Of a stretch of DNA of 56,264 nt, positions 15,216-23,344 are shown piece after piece. Made by a program: the position numbers and the translations under genes. Location of the stretch: the NCBI GenBank assembly GCA_018268575.1, contig JAFDWF010000203.1, forward strand, positions 1 through 56,264. The letters run 5' to 3'. The notes under the pieces are model-generated. The model was not told the DNA's origin, did not search any database, and saw only the letters and a list, made by a program, of their open reading frames with translations. Numbering within the stretch: the first letter of the stretch is position 1; each line of letters begins with the position of its first letter. This DNA is from Actinomycetota bacterium. GTDB taxonomy: Bacteria; Actinomycetota; Thermoleophilia; Solirubrobacterales; 70-9.

Positions 15216-17273
15216 ATGCTCCTCGGGGTCGACGTCGGCGGGACCTTCACCGACGCGGTCCTGCTCGACGGCGGCGCGGTGCACACGGCCAAGGTGCCGA
15301 CCACGCCGGGCGAGGAGTCCGACGGGGTGATGGCCGCGATCGAGGCAGTCATCGCGGAGGCGGGCGTCCAGCCCGCCGACATCGATGGGTTCTTCCACGG
15401 GATGACGGTGGGGACCAACGCGCTGCTGGAGGAACGCGGCGCCCGCACCGCGCTGATCGCCACCCGCGGCTTCGCCGACCTGCTCGAGATCGCCCGCCAG
15501 GATCGTCCCAGCCTCTACCACCTCTGCGCGCCGAAGCCCGCCCCGCTGGTCCCGGCGGAGCTGAAGCTGGAGGCGGCCGAGCGGACCGGCCCAGAGGGGA
15601 TCGTCGAGCCGCTCGCCGACGGCGAGCCGGAGCGCCTCGCCGCGACACTGGCTGCGTCGGGCGCCGAGTCGGTGGCGATCTGCCTGCTCTTCTCCTACCT
15701 CGACCCGACCCACGAGCGCCGCCTCGCCGCGCACTTGCGCGAGCGCCTCCCCGACCTCCACGTCTCCGCCTCGCACGAGGTGCTGCCGCGCTTCCGCGAG
15801 TACGAGCGCGCCTCGACCACCGCGATCGATGCCTACCTCTCGCCGCTGCTCGGCCGTTATCTGGGAGCACTGACCGAAGCGACCGGGGCGGCGGGGATCC
15901 CGGCGCCGCAGGTGATGCTCTCCTCCGGCGGCGTCGCCCCGGCCGCGGAGGCGGCGCGCGCCGGGGCCTGGAGCGTCCTCTCCGGCCCGGCGGGCGGCGC
16001 GGTCGGCGCGGGCCTCCTCGCCCGCCTCTCGGGCGACGGCAACGCGCTCGGCTTCGACATGGGCGGCACCTCCTGCGACGTCTGCGTGGTCGAGGACGGC
16101 GCCGTGCGGCGCACCGACTCGCGGGCGATCGACGGCCGCCCGATCCAGCTGCCCACGGTCGACGTCCACACCGTCGGCGCCGGCGGCGGCTCGATCGGCT
16201 GGTGCGACTCCGGCGGCGCCCTACGGGTCGGCCCGCGCTCGGCGGGCGCCGTCCCCGGCCCTGCCTGTTACGGGCGCGGCGGCACCGAGCCGACCGTCAC
16301 CGACGCCAACCTGCTGCTCGGCAACCTGGCCGCCGACTCGACCCTGGCGGGCGGGGTCGCGCTCGACCTCGAGGCGGCCGAGCGGGCGGTCGGCCTGCTC
16401 GCCGCGGAGCTGGGCCTCGACCCGCTGGAGACCGCCGCCGGCATCGTCCGCGTCGCCAACCAGGAGATGGTGCGGGCGCTCCGCGTCGTCACCGTCGAGC
16501 GCGGCGTCGACCCGCGCCGCTTCGCCCTCTTGCCGTTCGGTGGCGCCGGCCCGATGCACGCGGCGGCGATCGCCGAGGAGCTCGGCATCGAGCGCCTGCT
16601 CTGCCCCCGCGCCGGCGGCGTCCTCTCCGCCTTCGGCCTCTGCGCCTCCGACCGCCGCCGCGACACCGCCCGCACCGTGATGCTGGCCGGCGAGGACCTC
16701 GCCGCGGAGCGCATCGCCGCCGCCGTCGCCGAGCTGCGCGAGGCGGCGGGCGCCAGCCTCGAAGGCGCCCGCACCGAGGTCGTCTACGGCATGCGCTACG
16801 CCGGGCAGGCCTTCGAGCTCCCTATCCCCGGCGACCCCGAGCCCGACCCCGCCCAGTTGATCGCCCATTTCGAAGGGGCCCACGAGGAGCGCTACGGCCA
16901 CCGCGACCCCGACGGCGAAGTAGTCCTCGTCGACATCCGCCTGGCCCTGGTAATCGACGGCCCCGACCCCCGCCCCGCGGCAGCGAGCAAAGGAGCCATC
17001 GAAGAATCGACCCGCCAGGTCCGCTTCTGCAACTCTTGGATCGACACCCCTGTCCTGCGCGGGGACCCCGAAGCTGGTCGCACCGCCACCAGCCCTGTGA
17101 TCTTCGAGCTTCCCGAGGCGACCCTGGTCCTCCCCCCCGGCTGGAAGGCGAGTGTCGACCAGCACGGAACCATCGCTGCCGCCCGCACGGGAGATTCGGG
17201 GGACCCTGGACGAACCTCCCCTTCCGTGAGGGAAGGGTCCCCCGAATCTCCCCCCTCGGAGCACCCAGAATGA
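15216..17273 (+). CDS. hyuA: Hydantoinase/oxoprolinase subunit A (ATP-binding)
   Basis: A 685-residue HyuA-type subunit of an ATP-dependent hydantoinase/5-oxoprolinase/acetone-carboxylase-like enzyme. It begins LLGVDVGGTFTDAVLLDGG, the actin-like phosphate loop, has FHGMTVGTNALLEERGA, and a second ATP block GFDMGGTSCDVCVVEDG with the HTVGAGGGSIGW stretch. With hyuB next door (ATGA overlap) it forms the usual A/B pair; the true substrate (hydantoin, oxoproline or similar) is unknown. The last 28 residues or so lie over a palindromic element (17189-17252), giving an odd Ser/Pro/Glu tail. Confidence 0.9.
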   Translation: MLLGVDVGGTFTDAVLLDGGAVHTAKVPTTPGEESDGVMAAIEAVIAEAGVQPADIDGFFHGMTVGTNALLEERGARTALIATRGFADLLEIARQDRPSLYHLCAPKPAPLVPAELKLEAAERTGPEGIVEPLADGEPERLAATLAASGAESVAICLLFSYLDPTHERRLAAHLRERLPDLHVSASHEVLPRFREYERASTTAIDAYLSPLLGRYLGALTEATGAAGIPAPQVMLSSGGVAPAAEAARAGAWSVLSGPAGGAVGAGLLARLSGDGNALGFDMGGTSCDVCVVEDGAVRRTDSRAIDGRPIQLPTVDVHTVGAGGGSIGWCDSGGALRVGPRSAGAVPGPACYGRGGTEPTVTDANLLLGNLAADSTLAGGVALDLEAAERAVGLLAAELGLDPLETAAGIVRVANQEMVRALRVVTVERGVDPRRFALLPFGGAGPMHAAAIAEELGIERLLCPRAGGVLSAFGLCASDRRRDTARTVMLAGEDLAAERIAAAVAELREAAGASLEGARTEVVYGMRYAGQAFELPIPGDPEPDPAQLIAHFEGAHEERYGHRDPDGEVVLVDIRLALVIDGPDPRPAAASKGAIEESTRQVRFCNSWIDTPVLRGDPEAGRTATSPVIFELPEATLVLPPGWKASVDQHGTIAAARTGDSGDPGRTSPSVREGSPESPPSEHPE
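17189..17252 (+). repeat. In-frame palindromic element, copy A, within the 3' end of hyuA
   Basis: Arms GGGAGATTCGGGGGACCCT (17189-17207) and its exact complement (17234-17252) enclose a 26-base loop containing ACGAACCTCCC and CCGTGAGG. The element reads through without a stop as TGDSGDPGRTSPSVREGSPE. A related loop with different but matching arms occurs in the copCD gene at 53200-53268 on the minus strand. Confidence 0.75.
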
Positions 17274-18781
17274 GCATCGACCCGATCACCCTCCAAGTAA
17301 TGATCGGCGCCCTCCGCGCCATCACCGAGGAGATGGGCGCCACCCTGATCCGCTCGGCCTACTCGGCCAACATCAAGGAGCGCCACGACTGCTCGACCGC
17401 GCTCTTCGACGCCTCCGGCGAGCTGGTGATGCAGGCCGAGCACATCCCCGTCCACCTCGGCTCGATGCCCGACGCGGTCGCCGCCGTGCTCGGCGAGGAG
17501 CACGAGCCGGAGGTCGAATGGATCCTCAACGACCCCTATCGCGGCGGCACCCACCTCCCCGACATCACCCTCGTCTCCCCCGTCTTCGTCGACGGCGAGC
17601 TCTTCGGCTTCGCCGCCTCGCGCGCCCACCACGCCGACGTCGGCGGTCCGACCCCGGGCTCGATGCCCGCCTTCTCGCGCCAGCTCGACGAAGAGGGCGT
17701 GGTGATCCCGCCGACCCGCGCCACGCCCGAGGCCCTCGACCACCTCGTCGCCCAGATGCGCAATCCGCGCCAGCGCCTCGCCGACCTGCGCGCCCAGCAG
17801 TCCGCCAACCGGGTCGGCCGACAGCGACTGACGGAGCTCGCCGGGCGCCACGGCGCCGAGGCCCTGCGCGAGGGGATGGCCGAGATCCTCGCCTACGCCG
17901 AGCGCCGCACCCGCGCCGCCCTGGCGGCGCTCCCCGACGGCACCTACGCGGCCGAGGACGTGCTCGAAGACGACTCCCCCGACGGCGAGGAGCGCGACGT
18001 CGTCCTGCGGGTCGCGGCAACGGTCGACGGCGAAGCCCTGCGCCTCGACTTCGCCGGCACCGACCCCCAGGTCGGGGGCAACCTCAACTGCCCGCTCTCG
18101 GTGACCAAATCCGCCGCGTTCTTCGCCGTCCGCGTCCTCACCGACCCCGACGCGCCACCCTGCGCCGGCGCCCACCGCCCGATCGAGGTGGCCGCCCCGC
18201 GCGGCTGCCTGCTGAACGCCGAGCCGCCAGCCGCGGTCGTCGCCGGCAACGTCGAGACCTCGAGCCGGGTCGCCGACCTGGTGATCGCGGCGCTCGCCGG
18301 CGCCCGCCCGGTCCCCGCCCAGGGCCAGGGGACGATGAACAACCTGACCCTCGCGGGCGAGGACTTCACCTACTACGAGACGCTCGGCGGCGGCCAGGGT
18401 GCATGCCCCGACGCCGACGGCCCCGCGGCGATCCACGTGGCGATGTCGAACACCTTGAACACGCCCGTGGAGGCGCTCGAGACGGAGTTCCCGCTGCGCG
18501 TCCGCGAGCTGGCGATCCGCCGCGGATCGGGCGGCGAGGGCGCCCACCGGGGCGGCGACGGCATCGTCCGCGAGCTGGAAGCGCTGGCCCCGATGCGCTT
18601 CACGCTGCTCACCGAGCGCCGCCGCCGGGCCCCGCGGGGGCGCGACGGCGGTACCGATGGCGCACCCGGCCGGAACCTGCGTGACGAACGTCACCTCCCG
18701 TCGAAGAGCGAGGGAGATTTGGCTCCAGGAAACCGTTTGCGGATGGAGACCCCGGGCGGCGGCGGCCACGGGGCCACCTAA
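17270..18781 (+). CDS. hyuB: Hydantoinase/oxoprolinase subunit B
   Basis: A 503-residue HyuB-type subunit. It begins DPITLQVMIGALRAITEEMG and carries the family stretches SANIKERHDCSTALFD, AEHIPVHLGSMPDAV, NDPYRGGTHLPDITLVSPVF and HHADVGGPTPGSMP, which hold the metal-binding His/Asp residues. Further on are SRVADLV and GQGTMNNLTLAGEDF. The ATG overlaps the hyuA stop by four bases, so both subunits are made in step. A rho-independent terminator follows 8 bases after the stop. Confidence 0.9.
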   Translation: MSIDPITLQVMIGALRAITEEMGATLIRSAYSANIKERHDCSTALFDASGELVMQAEHIPVHLGSMPDAVAAVLGEEHEPEVEWILNDPYRGGTHLPDITLVSPVFVDGELFGFAASRAHHADVGGPTPGSMPAFSRQLDEEGVVIPPTRATPEALDHLVAQMRNPRQRLADLRAQQSANRVGRQRLTELAGRHGAEALREGMAEILAYAERRTRAALAALPDGTYAAEDVLEDDSPDGEERDVVLRVAATVDGEALRLDFAGTDPQVGGNLNCPLSVTKSAAFFAVRVLTDPDAPPCAGAHRPIEVAAPRGCLLNAEPPAAVVAGNVETSSRVADLVIAALAGARPVPAQGQGTMNNLTLAGEDFTYYETLGGGQGACPDADGPAAIHVAMSNTLNTPVEALETEFPLRVRELAIRRGSGGEGAHRGGDGIVRELEALAPMRFTLLTERRRRAPRGRDGGTDGAPGRNLRDERHLPSKSEGDLAPGNRLRMETPGGGGHGAT

Positions 18782-18788
18782 ATTCCGG

Positions 18789-18808
18789 CACCAATTATTT
18801 GGTGTTTT
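18789..18808 (+). terminator. Rho-independent terminator of hyuAB overlapping the next promoter
   Basis: CACCAA (18789-18794), loop TTAT, TTGGTG (18799-18804), then TTTT. The right arm is also the -35 hexamer of the DUF1802 promoter. Confidence 0.65.
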
Positions 18809-18827
18809 GCGCGGCCTTCTCTAGAAT
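18799..18827 (+). promoter_or_regulatory. Sigma-70-type promoter for the DUF1802 gene
   Basis: TTGGTG (-35, 18799-18804), a 17-base spacer and TAGAAT (-10, 18822-18827). The region is locally AT-rich. It would leave a leader of about 95 bases before the ATG at 18928, with no obvious ribosome-binding site. Confidence 0.6.
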
Positions 18828-18927
18828 GCACCCCCTCGGGTGGGCACGGCGGCCTCTCAACACGGCCCGTTTCACGCGCCCAGCCCCCAATAACCGAACC
18901 AACGACCTCCCCAGGTACTGACTTCAA

Positions 18928-19557
18928 ATGCCGATCGCTCTCAAGGAATGGGCTGTAACCGTCCGCGCCCTCGCCGAGGGTGAGCAACTGCTCACCCTGC
19001 GTAAGGGTGGAATTCGCGAGGAGAACAAGCACTTCGAGCTCGAGCACGAGCGCTTCTTCCTCTATCCGACCTTCGACCACCAGCGGAACGACCTGGTCCG
19101 GGAATCGCACCACCCGGAGCTGCGTCGCGCCCTCGAGGAGGGCGTCTGGCCCGACGAGGAGCCGCCGCCGAAGGCGCTGATCCAGGACGGCGGCATCCCC
19201 CAGCCCGACCGCGTGCGGCTGCGCGCCTGGGCCGAAGTGACCGACCACGTCACGATCGAAGACCGGCGCACCCTCGACTGCCTCTCGCCGTACTACATCT
19301 GGACTCCCGATTACGCCGAGAAGCGCCTCGCCTGGAAGCGTCGCCACCCCCTTCACATCCTGCTGCTGCGGGTCCATCGCATCCCTCGCCCGGTCACGGT
19401 GCGGGTCCGCGACGAGTACCACGGCTGCCGCTCCTGGGTCGAGATCGACCGCGACCTGCCCTTCGAGGGCACCCCGGTGATGGCCGACGAAGAGTTCGAC
19501 CGTGCGCGGCAAGAGATCAGGGAAGTGTGTGGCGCCGCCGAACCGGCGCTGGTCTAA
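18928..19557 (+). CDS. DUF1802 family protein
   Basis: A 209-residue protein beginning ALKEWAVTVRALAEGEQLLT followed by LRKGGIREENKHF, the hallmark of the DUF1802 family found in archaea, cyanobacteria and actinobacteria. The function is unknown. The middle contains FFLYPTFDHQ and the later HPLHILLLRVHRIP. It stands alone on the plus strand behind its own promoter, followed by an unrelated gene with a separate promoter. Confidence 0.85.
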   Translation: MPIALKEWAVTVRALAEGEQLLTLRKGGIREENKHFELEHERFFLYPTFDHQRNDLVRESHHPELRRALEEGVWPDEEPPPKALIQDGGIPQPDRVRLRAWAEVTDHVTIEDRRTLDCLSPYYIWTPDYAEKRLAWKRRHPLHILLLRVHRIPRPVTVRVRDEYHGCRSWVEIDRDLPFEGTPVMADEEFDRARQEIREVCGAAEPALV

Positions 19558-19570
19558 GCGCGGCTCTCAT

Positions 19571-19597
19571 TTGACGGACCTCTACGAGTACTAGTCT
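19571..19597 (+). promoter_or_regulatory. Promoter of the 19605 gene (leaderless)
   Basis: TTGACG (19571-19576) and TAGTCT (19592-19597), spacer 15 bases, with the ATG only 7 bases after the -10 box. Confidence 0.5.
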
Positions 19598-19604
19598 CGA
19601 CCCC

Positions 19605-20366
19605 ATGAGCTGGGTCGAGACGGAGTCGCTGAGCTTCACTGCCAGGCACGACTCCGGGGACGCGGCGTTCGCCGACCGCACGCTGGACCGACTGGAGACG
19701 CTGCGGCTGCGGCTCGAAGACCGCTTCGAGCGGATGCCCGACGAGGTCACGGTCGTCATCCACACCAACCCGGCCTCGCTGACCGCCGCCCATCCCTTCC
19801 TCCCCGCCGCACGCTGGGCCGCCGCGCCGGCCGGGCGCCGCTATCTCGCCGGCTGGCCGATGTCGACCGAGCTCCACGTCTTGAACGACCGCCACATGGA
19901 ACGGCGCGCCGCCGGCGAGGACTCCCTGGAAGCGCTGCGCGGCACCTCCGAGCGCCTCTACGCCCAGCTGGTGATCGCCACCAACAACACCGCGTTGCCG
20001 CCCTCCTGGACCCCCCGCCGCTTCGCCCGCTACCTGCGCTGGGCCTGGCTGGTCGAAGGCGGCGCCCAGTACTTCGCCCGCCAGGTCGGCCTCTACCGCG
20101 CCGCCGTGCTGCTGCGCCTGCGCGGCGGCGGCCGCGTCTCCTTCCCGCCCTCGCGCCGCGACGCGGTGATCCTCGGCGGCACGATCTTCGACCTGCTCGA
20201 GAACGAGCGCGGCCCCGAGGCCTGCGAGCGCCTCGTCGACCGCCTCCTCCCCGGCGGCCCCGCGGTAACCCTCGAAGACGCCTTCGACGCCCGCTTCCGC
20301 GACATCGAAGCCGCCTGGCGCGACCACCTCCGCGAGATGGTCAACCCCGCCGGCGTCAGCCGCTGA
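19605..20366 (+). CDS. Protein of unknown function, possible degenerate zincin
   Basis: A 253-residue protein. The N-terminal third (ADRTLDRLETLRLRLEDRF, then EVTVVIHTNP) and the stretch WAWLVEGGAQYFARQVG resemble the helices of gluzincin-type metallopeptidases, where the second motif reads like WLxEGxAxY. The HExxH zinc motif that should precede it is absent (the region reads RLYAQLVIATNN), so if related it is inactive. It converges on and overlaps the DUF2007 gene by 11 bases. Confidence 0.6.
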   Translation: MSWVETESLSFTARHDSGDAAFADRTLDRLETLRLRLEDRFERMPDEVTVVIHTNPASLTAAHPFLPAARWAAAPAGRRYLAGWPMSTELHVLNDRHMERRAAGEDSLEALRGTSERLYAQLVIATNNTALPPSWTPRRFARYLRWAWLVEGGAQYFARQVGLYRAAVLLRLRGGGRVSFPPSRRDAVILGGTIFDLLENERGPEACERLVDRLLPGGPAVTLEDAFDARFRDIEAAWRDHLREMVNPAGVSR

Positions 20367-20820
20367 TTTCGAAGACGATCCAGATCAAGACGATCGCCAC
20401 AATCACGCCGGCAATCAGCCACATCGCCAACCGCTGTGGGCTCATCGGCTCGCCGTCGGTCGCCCGCAGGCGCGCTTCGCCCTCCAGCTCCTCGCGCTCT
20501 TCGCCCTCGGTCTCGGTCAGGGTCTCGGCGAGGATCCGCTTCGCCTCCTCGGCGTGCCCTTGGTTGACCCAGACGTCGTGGGGGCCGGCGGCGAGAAACT
20601 CGGGGGCGTCGAAGCCGCGCGCGCGTTTCAGCACGCTGGGGATGTCGGACTGGAGCAGCAGCGCCTGCAGCATCTCCGCTTCGGCCTGGTTGCGGGCAAA
20701 GCCGACCTTGACCAGCTTGCTGCCGCCCCCGCCACCGCCGCCACCGCCCTCGTCGCCGTGACTGCCGCCGCCGTGGGAGCCACGCGAGTGCGCGCCGCGA
20801 TGTTTGGTCGCGGGCGCCAT
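20356..20820 (-). CDS. DUF2007-domain protein with C-terminal membrane helix
   Basis: A 154-residue protein. A His/Gly-rich N-terminus with an unbroken run of Gly (about residues 25-33) leads into a DUF2007 domain (KLVKVGFARNQAEAEMLQAL, residues about 35-100), a small ferredoxin-like fold proposed to act in signalling. An acidic linker and one C-terminal helix (LAMWLIAGVIVAIVLIWIVF) end it. Its start overlaps the stop of the JAMM gene by one base, so it is cotranscribed with mec and cysM. Confidence 0.8.
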   Translation of the reverse strand: MAPATKHRGAHSRGSHGGGSHGDEGGGGGGGGGSKLVKVGFARNQAEAEMLQALLLQSDIPSVLKRARGFDAPEFLAAGPHDVWVNQGHAEEAKRILAETLTETEGEEREELEGEARLRATDGEPMSPQRLAMWLIAGVIVAIVLIWIVFEISG

Positions 20821-21215
20821 CAGCCGATCTCGAGCTCGGCGGCGGCGATCTTCAGATCGGCCAGGTGGAATCCCTGCACGTCCGGATTATCGCCGTCGGC
20901 GAGGGAAATAATCAAATAAATCGGTTCGGGCCAATTCTGCGCCTGGTTCACGTCGGTCTGCGACGGATAGGCGGCGCTCTTGGTGTGCGAGTGGTAGATC
21001 GCCAGCAGCTCGCCGTCCCCTTCGATCTCCTTCAGCGCGTCGAATTGCCCCTGCGGATCCATCTCGTAGCGCAGCGGGCTGGCCGCCGAGTTCGCCACCC
21101 GCACCACCTTCCTCGCCACCCCGTCGGCGCCGCCGACCATGCCGCAGCACTCGTTCGGCAGGTCCGCGCGCGCGTGCGCGACCATCTCGTCGATCAGGGC
21201 TTGGGAGATCTTCAT
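20820..21215 (-). CDS. mec: JAMM/MPN+ metallopeptidase (Mec-type, CysO-cysteine peptidase)
   Basis: A 131-residue JAMM domain with all zinc-site residues: Glu22 in NECCG, then His75-x-His77-x7-Ser85-x2-Asp88 in HSHTKSAAYPSQTD. In Mycobacterium tuberculosis the homologue Mec+ releases cysteine from the CysO-cysteine adduct. The gene lies between cysM and DUF2007 on the same strand, 38 bases after cysM, fitting that pathway. Because the CysO in this window ends GGSR, the enzyme may also trim the two extra residues, as the JAMM protein QbsD does for QbsE (inference). Confidence 0.87.
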   Translation of the reverse strand: MKISQALIDEMVAHARADLPNECCGMVGGADGVARKVVRVANSAASPLRYEMDPQGQFDALKEIEGDGELLAIYHSHTKSAAYPSQTDVNQAQNWPEPIYLIISLADGDNPDVQGFHLADLKIAAAELEIG

Positions 21216-21253
21216 CGCGGGCGGAGGCTAGACGACGCGGACGGGAGCAGCCG

Positions 21254-22219
21254 CTACCACCAAACCGTGGAGTCGAGGTTCTCGATCTCCTCCAGCGGCT
21301 TCGTGTAGACGCCGGAGGAGAGGTACTTCCAGCCGTCGTCGGGGATCAGGAAGACGACGTTGCCGGAGTCGAGCTCGCCGGCGATGCGGGCGGCCACGCG
21401 GGCGACGGCGCCGCCGGAGACGCCGGCGAAGACACCCTCCTCCTCGAGCAGCTTCTTCGTCCAGACGATCGCGTCGCGGTTGGAGACCATGATTTTACGG
21501 TCGAGCAGGGAGAGGTCGATGATCGGCGGGATGAAGCCGTCGTCGAGGGACCGCAGTCCCTGGACCAGCTCCCCCTGCATCGGCTCGGCGGCGACGACCA
21601 AGGTCTCCGGGTCGTTCTCCTTGAGGCGCCGGCCGTTGCCCATCAGGGTGCCGCCGGTGCCGAGCCCGCCGACGAAGGCGGCGACCGAGTCGAGCTCTTC
21701 GAGGATCTCCACCGCGGTGCCGTTGTAATGGGCGAGCGGGTTGGCCTCGTTGCCGTACTGGTAGGGCATGAAGAAACCGGGCCGCTGGGCCAGCTCGAGC
21801 GCCACCTCGACCGCCCCGTTGGAGCCCTTCGCCCCCTCCGAGTAGACGATCTCCGCCCCGTACATGCGCAGCAGCTGGGTGCGCTCCTCGGTGACGTTGT
21901 CGGGCATCACCACCTGCAGCGGGTAGCCCTTGCGCCGGCAGATCATCGCCAGCGCGATGCCGGTGTTGCCGGAGGTCGGTTCGAGGATCGTCTGCCCCGG
22001 CTCGATCGCCCCTTCGGCCTCCGCCTTCTCGATCATCGAGCGGGCGACGCGGTCCTTCACCGAGCCGGTCGGGTTGTGGCCCTCGAGCTTCGCGTAGATG
22101 TGGACGTCGGGCTTCGGCGAGAGGCGCCTGAGCTCGACCAAGGGCGTGTTGCCGATCGATTCGACCACATCGCCAAAGCGCCCCCCACAGGGTCTGTTCA
22201 AGACTGGATCTGATGCCAT
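21254..22219 (-). CDS. cysM: Cysteine synthase, CysM type
   Basis: A 321-residue PLP enzyme of the cysteine synthase family. The PLP lysine is in NPTGSVKDR, the phosphate-binding loop is PTSGNTGIALAM, and GGLGTGGTLMG follows. The C-terminus WKYLSSGVY...DSTVWW resembles the CysM of M. tuberculosis, which uses O-phosphoserine and CysO thiocarboxylate rather than acetylserine and sulfide; the shared neighbours mec and cysO support this. A 22-base motif with a -10-like TACACT lies at 22246-22267 upstream and is shared with the thiF gene. Confidence 0.88.
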   Translation of the reverse strand: MASDPVLNRPCGGRFGDVVESIGNTPLVELRRLSPKPDVHIYAKLEGHNPTGSVKDRVARSMIEKAEAEGAIEPGQTILEPTSGNTGIALAMICRRKGYPLQVVMPDNVTEERTQLLRMYGAEIVYSEGAKGSNGAVEVALELAQRPGFFMPYQYGNEANPLAHYNGTAVEILEELDSVAAFVGGLGTGGTLMGNGRRLKENDPETLVVAAEPMQGELVQGLRSLDDGFIPPIIDLSLLDRKIMVSNRDAIVWTKKLLEEEGVFAGVSGGAVARVAARIAGELDSGNVVFLIPDDGWKYLSSGVYTKPLEEIENLDSTVWW

Positions 22220-22245
22220 CGCGTGCCGGTGCCTTCGTGCCTGCC

Positions 22246-22267
22246 CTTTACTTCAGAAAGTGTAGCG
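22246..22267 (-). promoter_or_regulatory. Shared promoter/operator motif upstream of cysM
   Basis: Read towards cysM: CGCTACACTTTCTGAAGTAA plus AG. It matches the motif at 29871-29892 in 20 of 22 positions, both differences being C/T. TACACT is in -10 position; ACTTTCTGAAGT is an imperfect palindrome that a regulator could bind. Confidence 0.65.
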
Positions 22268-22354
22268 GGGACTTTTGGACCGTTGGGCGAGCCGAGCGGC
22301 CAGATCGGGTGTATGTTCGCGCCGGTCCAGCAAATTCTTGATCGGAGGCAGGTT

Positions 22355-23254
22355 TTGTTCAGCAAGACGCGGCTTACCGTCTTCACGGCGGTGCTTCTCG
22401 TCGGACTCGCGGCGTTGGTCGTCGCCGGCTGCGGTGGCGGGGGAAGCAGTTCCAGCCCGGAAACGACGGCAAGCGAAGAAAGCGCCGAAAGCGGCGGCGC
22501 GAGCGGAGAATCGGCCGGCTCAGAAGAAGAATCGAGCGGCGGCGGCGAAAAGCTGACGGTCGGCTCCGACATCCCCTATCCGCCGTTCGAGTTCGGGAAA
22601 CCGGGCAGCTACAGCGGCTTCGACGTGAATCTGATGGAAGCGATCGGCGAAGAAATCGGGCGCGAACCGGAATTCATCAAGTCCTCGTTCGAAACGATCT
22701 TCCGCGACGTCGCCCAGGGGAAGTTCGAAGCGGTGATGTCGGCGGCGACGATCACCGAAGAACGCGAAAAGGTCGTCTCGTTCTCGCTGCCCTACTACCT
22801 CTCCGAGCAGGCGATCGTGGTCGCCGAAGGCAGCTCGATCAAGGGCCTCCCCGACCTCAAGGGCAAGATCGTCGCCGCCCAGCAGGGCACGACCGGCCTC
22901 GCCCTCGGCAAGGAAAAAGCCGAAGCCTCCGAACTCCGCCCCTACCCCGAAGGGCCGACCGCGATCAATGCGCTCAAGGCCGGTACGGTCGAAGCGGTGA
23001 TCATCGACGACCCGGTGGCGGTGAAGGCGACCGAAGAACTGAGCGGCATCGAAATCGCCGAAAAAGTGGAAACCGACGAAACGTATGGAATCGCGGTGGC
23101 GAAGGGGAGTACGGAACTGCTCGAACAGATCAACGAAGGTCTGAAGAAAACCATCGAAAACGGCAAATACGCCAAGGTCTACGAAAAATGGTTCCATCAG
23201 GCACCGCCGCTGGAAGGCCTCGAAAAGGCCATCAAAGAAGCCGAATCGAAGTAG
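22355..23254 (+). CDS. Amino-acid ABC transporter substrate-binding lipoprotein
   Basis: A 299-residue periplasmic-binding-type lipoprotein. The signal sequence ends in the lipobox LVVAGC (lipidated Cys26), then a Ser/Glu/Gly-rich linker (about 27-65). The family 3 solute-binding fold begins LTVGSDIPYPPFEF and includes GFDVNLMEAIGEE and SAATITEEREK, typical of polar amino acid or glutamine-like ligands. TTG at 22355 is the start: GGAGG lies 6 bases before it; upstream ATG codons in frame would precede a non-signal stretch. The next genes encode the permease and ATPase. Confidence 0.9.
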   Translation: MFSKTRLTVFTAVLLVGLAALVVAGCGGGGSSSSPETTASEESAESGGASGESAGSEEESSGGGEKLTVGSDIPYPPFEFGKPGSYSGFDVNLMEAIGEEIGREPEFIKSSFETIFRDVAQGKFEAVMSAATITEEREKVVSFSLPYYLSEQAIVVAEGSSIKGLPDLKGKIVAAQQGTTGLALGKEKAEASELRPYPEGPTAINALKAGTVEAVIIDDPVAVKATEELSGIEIAEKVETDETYGIAVAKGSTELLEQINEGLKKTIENGKYAKVYEKWFHQAPPLEGLEKAIKEAESK

Positions 23255-23283
23255 CGGCGGGGCAACGCAGGACTGGCATGACG

Positions 23284-23311
23284 GAGGGGGCGCCGGGGTC
23301 GGTGCCCCCTC
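23284..23311 (+). terminator. Hairpin between binding-protein and permease genes
   Basis: GAGGGGGC and GCCCCCTC pair around a 12-base loop, 30 bases after the binding-protein stop. With no strong T-run it is probably a partial terminator or 3' RNA stabiliser, giving more binding protein than permease. Confidence 0.5.
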
Positions 23312-23344
23312 TTCGCTTGGGAAACGCAGGATCAGGAGCGAGAT

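Noticed and set aside
20690..20760. Repeat or unstable tract in the DUF2007 gene
   Set aside because: It is only a run of GGC/GGN codons for a Gly linker, common at this GC content.
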